Assembly: GCA_030550585.1 (NCBI GenBank)
Contig: JAUQPB010000002.1
Coordinates: 325,184-389,183 of the forward strand
Direction: 5' to 3'
Source of the DNA: Thermoproteota archaeon
GTDB taxonomy: Archaea > Thermoproteota > Thermoprotei_A > Sulfolobales > Ignisphaeraceae
DNA: 64,000 bases
The position numbers were made by a program, and so were the translations under genes. The first letter of the stretch is position 1, and each line of letters opens with the position of its first letter. Below are positions 58,478 to 64,000 of the stretch, in pieces. Below the pieces are notes generated by a model, which saw only the letters and a list, made by a program, of their open reading frames with translations, had not been told where the DNA came from and did no database searches.

Positions 58478-59821
58478 ATGTTAGATGTGTCTAGATTGAT
58501 AAAAATGCTTGTGGTGCTAGCCATAGTAGCCACACCTATGCTTGTATCCACTATTGTCAGCGCATGTATTAATCCCTTGGATGACGCTATAGAGATTTTG
58601 TTCAATAAGCCGGGGGTTGGCTACAATCTAATTGCGCTACTAGAATCGTTTAGGAATGTGATAACAGTTGAGGAGGACAGGCTATACGCATTTAAATATG
58701 TGTATGTGACGGGTGGTAGGGGATACGAGCTTGCTGTCTATATATACATCGAGAGATTCTGCAGTGGTGCGCCATGCATTGAGGGCTTTAACGACGAACC
58801 CCCTGTAACAAATGTTCTAGGGCTGAGAATAGAACCCTTGAAGACAAGCCCACAGCCTAGCGTCACAACCACGCCAGCTACAGAGATGACTCCGCCTCCA
58901 CAGACTCTAACCACAGCTACTACGACAGTTGTATATCATATAGACGTAATCACAGTTGTTAATGACACAACCAAGGTGGTTCCAGTCTACGAAACCACAA
59001 CTGTTGTAATACCTGTATCACCTCAAGTCGTGCCACAAACACTAGCAACACAAGCGATGCGTGAATATGCTAACATTGTATATGAGGCGTTCCTCGATCT
59101 CTTAAACGCTTTAGCCAAGAGCGGTGTTATAACAGGTTTGAGCGGTGATGACATTATCGATATAATGGTGGCTGTGAAGGTCTACTACTTCACTCCGTAT
59201 GGTGTTAATCTAGTTAGTGGATGGAATAACAGGTTGATGTATAGCGAGGCTCTAGGGGGCTGGGCTCCCTACAGCGTTCTAGTTAGGGATGGTCTCGTCA
59301 AAGGCTTGGTTGTGAAGGGGAATAAATGTTCATATACGGTACCACAGCATATCCTCGACGAGCTTGAAAAAACTGAGGCATCGCTAATGGTTATAGAATC
59401 AGTATATACTCCGCCTCCGCTGGGTCATACAGAGACTATTGTTATAGCGACCCCATCGATGATAACATGGTTTAGCACTAGCCAACGAGAACCCACCACC
59501 ATAACACCTGCAACAACATCTTTACCAATTCCCTCACCAACTCCAGGGAGCCCCAAAATTGCAACAGAACCGACATACACCTATACCTTGCCAAGCCACA
59601 TAGAAACTGTTGCAACACAAGCAGCACCCATCACTTCGCCAACAGTAGCGCCACAGGCAATTATAACGGTGACAGTGCCAACAACTGTAACAGTAGTAAC
59701 AGTAGGGGCGGCAACAGTCCAAGCAAGAGATCTAGTCGATCCTAAGGTTGTGACAGCCATGGTTGTAGGGGTTGTGGCATCGGTTACAGTCTATATCCTA
59801 GCTAAGAAGATTTGGCAATAA
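58478..59821 (+). CDS. Thr/Pro-rich cell-surface protein with C-terminal membrane anchor
   Basis: 447 residues: signal peptide MLDVSRLIKMLVVLAIVAT with a cleavage site after about residue 30, a cysteine-containing extracellular region, two long Thr/Pro/Val-rich linkers (for example PATEMTPPPQTLTTATTT) likely to be glycosylated, a folded middle part, and a C-terminal membrane helix (VTAMVVGVVASVTVYILA) before KKIWQ. It resembles archaeal surface or S-layer-associated proteins. ATG 58478 follows GAGGTGATGTA; the longer frame starts outside the signal. Confidence 0.7.
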   Translation: MLDVSRLIKMLVVLAIVATPMLVSTIVSACINPLDDAIEILFNKPGVGYNLIALLESFRNVITVEEDRLYAFKYVYVTGGRGYELAVYIYIERFCSGAPCIEGFNDEPPVTNVLGLRIEPLKTSPQPSVTTTPATEMTPPPQTLTTATTTVVYHIDVITVVNDTTKVVPVYETTTVVIPVSPQVVPQTLATQAMREYANIVYEAFLDLLNALAKSGVITGLSGDDIIDIMVAVKVYYFTPYGVNLVSGWNNRLMYSEALGGWAPYSVLVRDGLVKGLVVKGNKCSYTVPQHILDELEKTEASLMVIESVYTPPPLGHTETIVIATPSMITWFSTSQREPTTITPATTSLPIPSPTPGSPKIATEPTYTYTLPSHIETVATQAAPITSPTVAPQAIITVTVPTTVTVVTVGAATVQARDLVDPKVVTAMVVGVVASVTVYILAKKIWQ

Positions 59822-59860
59822 AAATACATATTTTTATCCTCTTCACCCACAAATCTCATT

Positions 59861-60292
59861 GTGGGTCCTCACACAATGCTCTCCAAAGAGGATCTGGAAG
59901 CCTATCTAAAGCTCAGAAACCATGGCAAGCCAGTAACTGTAAGAGGCTTTCAGAGGCTGATGGGGTATAAGAGCCCTGGCAAGGCCCAGAGGGTTCTCGA
60001 CAGACTGGTTAGACTTGGTTTTGCTGAGAGGGTAGGGACGGAGTACAAGGCTAGAGATGATCTACCCCCACAGCTAGCCATGTACACTATTATCAAAGGC
60101 TTTATAGTCCCACGCATACTGGTATACGCAGTATACTCGACAGTGACCGTGGCAGTCTATGCGATTTTGTCGACACCGCCACTATACCTCATCATATTAC
60201 TAACATCAATTGTTGTCCCCTACTGGCTTGAAACAATCAAACTATACAACGCTTTAAACACATTACTAAAGAAAGCAGAGCAGTTCATATAG
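59861..60292 (+). CDS. membrane-bound winged-helix regulator, ArnR-like architecture
   Basis: 143 residues: an N-terminal winged-helix domain (KPVTVRGFQRLMGYKSPGKA, QRVLDRLVRLGFAERVG) and two C-terminal membrane segments (FIVPRILVYAVYSTVTVAVY and PPLYLIILLTSIVVPYWL). The Sulfolobus ArnR regulators of archaellum genes have the same arrangement. It follows the surface-protein gene after 39 bases, so it may control that gene or the pilin-like operon. GTG 59861 and ATG 59876 are both possible. Confidence 0.65.
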   Translation: MGPHTMLSKEDLEAYLKLRNHGKPVTVRGFQRLMGYKSPGKAQRVLDRLVRLGFAERVGTEYKARDDLPPQLAMYTIIKGFIVPRILVYAVYSTVTVAVYAILSTPPLYLIILLTSIVVPYWLETIKLYNALNTLLKKAEQFI

Positions 60293-60508
60293 CGACTACA
60301 GCTCTCAAAGAAGCGATGGAGATCCAGCTGATAGTAGCACGAATTGACGCATAAACTTGTCGTTGTCAAGGATTTTATGTAAAAAGCTTTTGACCACATT
60401 TTATTTCTTGTATAGATTTATAGTTGTTGTGTTTGGTGAATACTCAGCAATGAATATCTCAAATACATATTACACTTTATTAGCAGTAGATGTGAGTTGT
60501 TTTAGAGG
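60293..60508. other. intergenic region
   Basis: No gene or RNA seen; a TTTTATTTC run at 60402 could act as a promoter or terminator. Confidence 0.3.
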
Positions 60509-60899
60509 ATGCAAAGGGCATGGACCTGCCTAGAGAGTGGGTTGAAAAAAGCCGAGGTCTTTATTAGAGAAGCTGAGAGGCACCTTGGCCTAGGCATATA
60601 CTGGCTAGCATGTTTTGAGGCTCAGCAAGCTGCTGAATTATATTTGAAAGCATATACTCAAGCTCACTGCCACGCATCCATATACTCATGATATAGCAGA
60701 GCTTTTTGATGTGCTGAAGAGGCTTGGATAAATGTGCCAGAGGAGCTAGTGGTCTTACGGTGATGCGCTAACACCTCACTATATACTAGCTAGATATCCT
60801 GGAAGAAAGCCGCTCGAGTATAACAAGGATCGTGCCGAGAGGTGTATTAACCAAGCCAAGTCTATAATCAGCTGGGTGCTGAGGCATGGAGACCCCTAG
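60509..60899 (+). pseudogene. HEPN toxin gene broken by several frameshifts
   Basis: It begins with LKKAEVFIREAERHLGLG and YWLACFEAQQAAELYLKAYT in one frame, moves to HPYTHDIAELFDVLKRLG, then NVPEELV, then GDALTPHYILARYPGRKPLEYNKD and INQAKSIISWVLRHGDP, ending at 60899. Three indels are required. The intact MNT partner starts inside its tail at 60886. Confidence 0.78.
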
Positions 60900-61236
60900 A
60901 ATCTACGAGATATACGCTGAGAAGTTAAAGACATACGAAGAGACCTTCAGAGAATTTGTAGAGGTTCTATGCAAAAGCGATAAAGTTGTAGAAGCTTTCC
61001 TGATTGGCTCAAGAGCAAGAGGAGACAACCTCCCCTACAGCGACTACGACATAGTCGTGGTAGTGCCAAACAACATCGATAAACTCTCAGTAGCAGAGGA
61101 GCTACGCAGATTAAGAAGAAAAAGCTTTCCTCTAGATCTAATACCACTTTACAAAGATGAGCTAGATGACCCAATATACAGCGAGATGCTGAGACACACT
61201 AAGAAACTCTGTAATAAAGTAATGGGATATAGCTGA
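60886..61236 (+). CDS. MNT-type nucleotidyltransferase (antitoxin)
   Basis: 116 residues with AFLIGSRARGDNLPYSDYDI and a later LDLIPLY strand. Its HEPN partner, overlapping at the 5' end, is a pseudogene, so this antitoxin is an orphan. ATG 60886 sits in the tail of the HEPN frame, as usual in such pairs. Confidence 0.85.
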   Translation: METPRIYEIYAEKLKTYEETFREFVEVLCKSDKVVEAFLIGSRARGDNLPYSDYDIVVVVPNNIDKLSVAEELRRLRRKSFPLDLIPLYKDELDDPIYSEMLRHTKKLCNKVMGYS

Positions 61237-61392
61237 GTGGTTTTCGGAGTTAATACTATGAATAGTTGCTTTAGCATTATTGTAACGCATTTTTATTCTG
61301 TTAGTAGTCTTTGCATCGATTTTTCATGGCCTCATACAAACCCAAAGTATATTACAAAGCTATGAGAACCGGGCTAATGATTGTACACTGCC

Positions 61393-62226
61393 TCATCTCA
61401 AAATTTTCATTACTAGGTATGCTTGGCTAATGGCTCTCATCACCTTCTTCGAGATCTCTGCCAGTAACCCCCATTCTCTTCTGGGGACAACACCCTCTAT
61501 CAGAAGCTCTAGAGCTTTGAGTTTATCGCCTTCTTCGAGTGTATAAACTATGTTGGATTCTCCATAGCTTAGCTTAACACGATAGATTATCTCATCCCAG
61601 TCCACAACTCTTCTAAATCTTTGATAGGAAACTTCAATGTATTTGAAGATAGCTTCGGGGACATCAACAACCTCTATCAGTCCATAGCAATCCACTGCAG
61701 AATAGAGATCAACATCGATTTTTATGTTGCTAGAAATACCCTCTGTTTTTCGCTTTACTGCTAAGTAGTTGTGTAACCTAGTTTTGTAGTCATCTGCTAA
61801 GTTAGTGTTTTTCAAAATGTTCGTTGCATCTTCTTCGGCTTTGGGATTCAAAATAAAGAATATAAGAGAGCCTATATCCTCTGGCGGATATTTGTAGACA
61901 TTGCCTCTAGTCATGGCTATGAGCTCTTTGCTCTCGGTGTAATAGAATTCGACGGCCTTTCTACTGTGATAACTCACCCAGAGGCTAGAGTATATCAAGC
62001 CGTGGTCTTCAGATCCGCTGATCCTTACCTCAAATAACCCATAGTATTCCCCAGAAAACACAGGTTTGCAATCTTTGCATGGAGAAGATGTTGAGAGAGA
62101 CTTGGTGTCAACAGCCCATATACCCAGCATCATAAGCATTGTTACAGCATCCATTAGAGATTTGGCTATCTCCGAAGCATCGAATCCCCGATATCCATTC
62201 ATCAAAGGTTTGGCAGATGTGTCCAT
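61393..62226 (-). CDS. hypothetical protein
   Basis: 277 residues that I do not recognise. Mixed alpha/beta with an N-terminal helical segment (AKSLMDAVTMLMMLGIWAV), a CKDC pair at about residues 53-56, a strand-rich middle (LIYSSLWVSYHSRKAVEFYY) and a charged C-terminal helix. No signal peptide or catalytic motif is evident. It lies between two MNT genes, perhaps carried with them. Confidence 0.5.
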   Translation of the reverse strand: MDTSAKPLMNGYRGFDASEIAKSLMDAVTMLMMLGIWAVDTKSLSTSSPCKDCKPVFSGEYYGLFEVRISGSEDHGLIYSSLWVSYHSRKAVEFYYTESKELIAMTRGNVYKYPPEDIGSLIFFILNPKAEEDATNILKNTNLADDYKTRLHNYLAVKRKTEGISSNIKIDVDLYSAVDCYGLIEVVDVPEAIFKYIEVSYQRFRRVVDWDEIIYRVKLSYGESNIVYTLEEGDKLKALELLIEGVVPRREWGLLAEISKKVMRAISQAYLVMKILR

Positions 62227-62335
62227 GTCGAAACCCTACTCAATGCTGTGACATGTTTTGGCTTGGGCACCACCATCCCTAATTGTGACAAAAGCAAATA
62301 TAAGTTATTGCTTCAATGAGGTATGCGAAAGATGA

Positions 62336-62686
62336 TTAGGAGACAGTGTCCATGCCTATAGATATGCCACTATATTTGCGAAGATAATATTTTGCGTAGT
62401 CTTCTGTTACAATCTCTATATGCACATTGCTACAGATATCTATGTTAGCTCTGTCCATGATTTCAGCCTTTATTCTCCCTATCTCAAGCATTGATTGCGG
62501 TAGTGTTTTACATATAACCAGTATATCTATATCGCTTGCAGGCATGGCCCTACCCTCAGCCCTACTACCAATTAACACAGCTCTGCACCCCATATATTCA
62601 ACAACAGCTCTAATCCTTTCAAAAGCTTCGTGAACATCAACATTACTGCTAGTGAGAAGCCTTACTAGCTTTTCTAGATTCGACAA
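62336..62686 (-). CDS. MNT-type nucleotidyltransferase (antitoxin of a HEPN/MNT pair)
   Basis: 116 residues: AVLIGSRAEGRAMPASDIDI and HIEIVTEDYAKYY supply the acids and Gly-Ser of the nucleotidyltransferase fold. It overlaps the HEPN gene by 38 bases. The TTG start has an unusually complete Shine-Dalgarno, GAGGAGGTGAT, six bases upstream. Confidence 0.87.
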   Translation of the reverse strand: MSNLEKLVRLLTSSNVDVHEAFERIRAVVEYMGCRAVLIGSRAEGRAMPASDIDILVICKTLPQSMLEIGRIKAEIMDRANIDICSNVHIEIVTEDYAKYYLRKYSGISIGMDTVS

Positions 62687-63116
62687 ATTTTATCACCTCC
62701 TCAGCGAATTTAACAAGTTCTTCGGCATCCTCCTTACTAAACTCCTTTGGAAGATACCTCGAGGAGTAGTAGGCATCCTCAAGTGTATGCAATTTATATT
62801 TGTTTGCCTTTATAAACTCTTTGAATTCGTTGCTAGCGCCAAGCAACTCCCCCACAACCTGCAACAACTTTCTAAGATTGTGTGTACGGGGAGTAGCGTC
62901 TGTGTATTCCAAGATAATAGATTTGAGGTAGAGCTGAACAGCCTGCTCAGCATCGAATACCGCACCGTCGTAGTCTCCTGCCTCAAGATCCCTCATAGCT
63001 CTAGTCAATGCATTTCTACTTCTCCTCCTATACAAGTCAACTAGATGTTCATGACTTTCCTCATCGCCAACCTCCACATCGTATTCAGCAAACATGGTGC
63101 AATCGCCCAACACCAC
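62649..63116 (-). CDS. HEPN domain protein (toxin of a HEPN/MNT pair)
   Basis: About 155 residues with the HEPN pattern RSRNALTRAMRDLEAGDYDG, VFDAEQAVQLYLKSIIL and RTHNLRKLL as the His-containing segment, then SSRYLPKEFSKEDAEEL. The only apparently intact HEPN/MNT pair of the last 12 kb. TTTTTAAGTC at about 63148-63157 is the likely TATA box; GTG 63116 or ATG 63095 may start it. Confidence 0.8.
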   Translation of the reverse strand: MVLGDCTMFAEYDVEVGDEESHEHLVDLYRRRSRNALTRAMRDLEAGDYDGAVFDAEQAVQLYLKSIILEYTDATPRTHNLRKLLQVVGELLGASNEFKEFIKANKYKLHTLEDAYYSSRYLPKEFSKEDAEELVKFAEEVIKFVESRKASKASH

Positions 63117-63563
63117 CTTCTAGTTTTGCCAAGTTATGAACTGTTCCAAGACTTAAAAACAATTGTGGGCTCCATGCCCTCAATCTCAATGCTTTTGTAG
63201 TTACAGCTACAACATCTATGGTTGTAACTCATAGAAAAATTGATGACACCTTAACCTGGTGCTTCTAGCAATACTAGCAATAAAGCATAGCATTAATGTG
63301 AACCTCTACTTCTTAAACAGTCTTAAATGTGGTTTTAGCATCCTTGCTACGAGCAAGATATACAAATGGAATTATTGTAGTGAGATGAACTAACTGGAAA
63401 CATATAACCAATGCTATCCCATTTATTGAAAGACCTTGTAGCCCAAATTATCCCTCATCCCATACTGAGCCATGCTTTTCCGCAGTTGCTGACAAGCAAA
63501 ATGCTTATTTTTCTAAGAAGCCAACCCATTTTATAAGCTGTGGGGTTTGTTGGGCTGTGCTAG
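63117..63563. other. intergenic region
   Basis: No gene recognised. GTTACA (63201-63206) and TGTAAC (63224-63229) form an inverted repeat. ATTTTATAAGC near 63530-63540 is the probable promoter of the following gene. Confidence 0.35.
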
Positions 63564-64000
63564 ATGGTGGCAACATCAACTACTAGTAACAGTAGCCTCA
63601 AGAGCGAATTTCTCAGGCTTTTGAAAGAGGATGAGGAGTTTAGATATGCTGTTGCCGGTCTTATTGGCTTTGGGGAGGTTTTGAAGAGGCTTGATAGGCA
63701 TGAGGAGGAGTTGAAGAGGCTTAGAGAAGACTTCTTAATATTTGTCAAGGAGCAGGAGAAGAGATGGGAGGAGAACAACAGGAGGTGGGAAGAGGCATAC
63801 AAGAGGTTCGAAGCTATTGAGAATGAGTTGAAGGCTCTTAGAGAAGATTTTAATAGGCTTCATGAGAGTGTTGCGATGAAAATGAATTCTTTTGAGAGGA
63901 AGCTCATGGCGTTGGGCGCTAGATGGGGTATAGAGTCTGAGGAGGCTTTTAGAGAGGGTATGAGGGGTATTGTTGAAAAGATTTTGGGTGTTGCAAGAAC
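63564..64000 (+). CDS. DUF3782-type coiled-coil protein, 3' end outside the window
   Basis: The first 145 residues are visible. They start MVATSTTSNSSLKSE and continue with LLKEDEEFRYAVAGLIGFGE and the charged coiled coil RWEENNRRWEEAYKRFEA, nearly the same as in the gene at 6871. After FEAIENELKALREDFNRL the two part: this one goes on with ALGARWGIESEEAFREGM, a segment typical of DUF3782 before the nuclease-like core. No stop is reached. TATA box near 63532. Confidence 0.78.
   Translation, partial: MVATSTTSNSSLKSEFLRLLKEDEEFRYAVAGLIGFGEVLKRLDRHEEELKRLREDFLIFVKEQEKRWEENNRRWEEAYKRFEAIENELKALREDFNRLHESVAMKMNSFERKLMALGARWGIESEEAFREGMRGIVEKILGVAR

Noticed and set aside
1..64000. CRISPR arrays
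   Set aside because: No regularly spaced direct repeats were seen on either strand; the CARF-PIN gene has no array nearby.

Overview
This window looks like chromosomal DNA of a hyperthermophilic or thermophilic crenarchaeon (Thermoproteota, Desulfurococcales- or Ignisphaera-like; the species cannot be fixed from the sequence alone). The signs are archaeal TATA boxes, leaderless or GGTGAT-type Shine-Dalgarno starts, pantoate kinase, aspartate dehydrogenase, DUF973 and DUF3782 proteins, archaeal C/D and H/ACA guide RNAs in the gaps, archaeal type IV pilin-like signal peptides, and many HEPN/MNT and VapBC toxin-antitoxin genes. No tRNA, rRNA, CRISPR array or intact insertion sequence was found.

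Layout. 0-4 kb: an ECF importer (S component, EcfA, EcfT) in one operon with pantoate kinase, facing a second, truncated EcfA-like ATPase. 4-15 kb: amidohydrolase, phosphoribosyltransferase, a DUF3782 nuclease-like protein, a probable CARF-PIN protein, a FucI-fold protein coupled to a flavin reductase-like protein, PPP phosphatase, DUF711, NurA and a thioredoxin-fold protein. 15-20 kb: hypothetical gene, FeoB and FeoA each behind a similar palindrome-plus-TATA element, pyruvate kinase. 20-26 kb: methyltransferase, Hsp20, two dehydrogenases, SppA, DUF973 and HD proteins. 26-28 kb: a decaying redox-gene cluster. 28-31 kb: the NAD operon nadA-nadC-aspartate dehydrogenase, then RidA. 31-44 kb: PspC, homoserine kinase, a KaiC-like ATPase, HEPN/MNT, a ferritin-like protein, HAD phosphatases, an ABC-2 exporter, ZIP and CDF metal transporters, and VapBC. 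45-52 kb: five consecutive secreted type IV pilin-like proteins. 52-64 kb: an accessory region with broken toxin-antitoxin genes, a protein phosphatase-HD fusion, membrane-associated HTH proteins, a Thr/Pro-rich surface protein, and a second DUF3782 gene cut by the window end.

The most notable observations are: the orphan CARF-PIN protein; three genes whose conserved N-termini have no ATG, GTG or TTG start but a near-cognate codon (CTG, ACG, ACG) exactly five bases after GGTGAT; four candidate C/D box RNAs sharing one D'-C' layout; an H/ACA RNA candidate; a cloverleaf-like structured RNA near 56.6 kb; and the pilin-like operon whose last three members share a large extracellular C-terminal domain.

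The genes suggest a cell that makes NAD from aspartate and CoA through pantoate kinase, imports Fe(II) by FeoAB under a likely metal-responsive repressor, and balances divalent metals with ZIP and CDF transporters. The last 12 kb looks like a site of gene turnover where toxin-antitoxin pairs arrive and decay.
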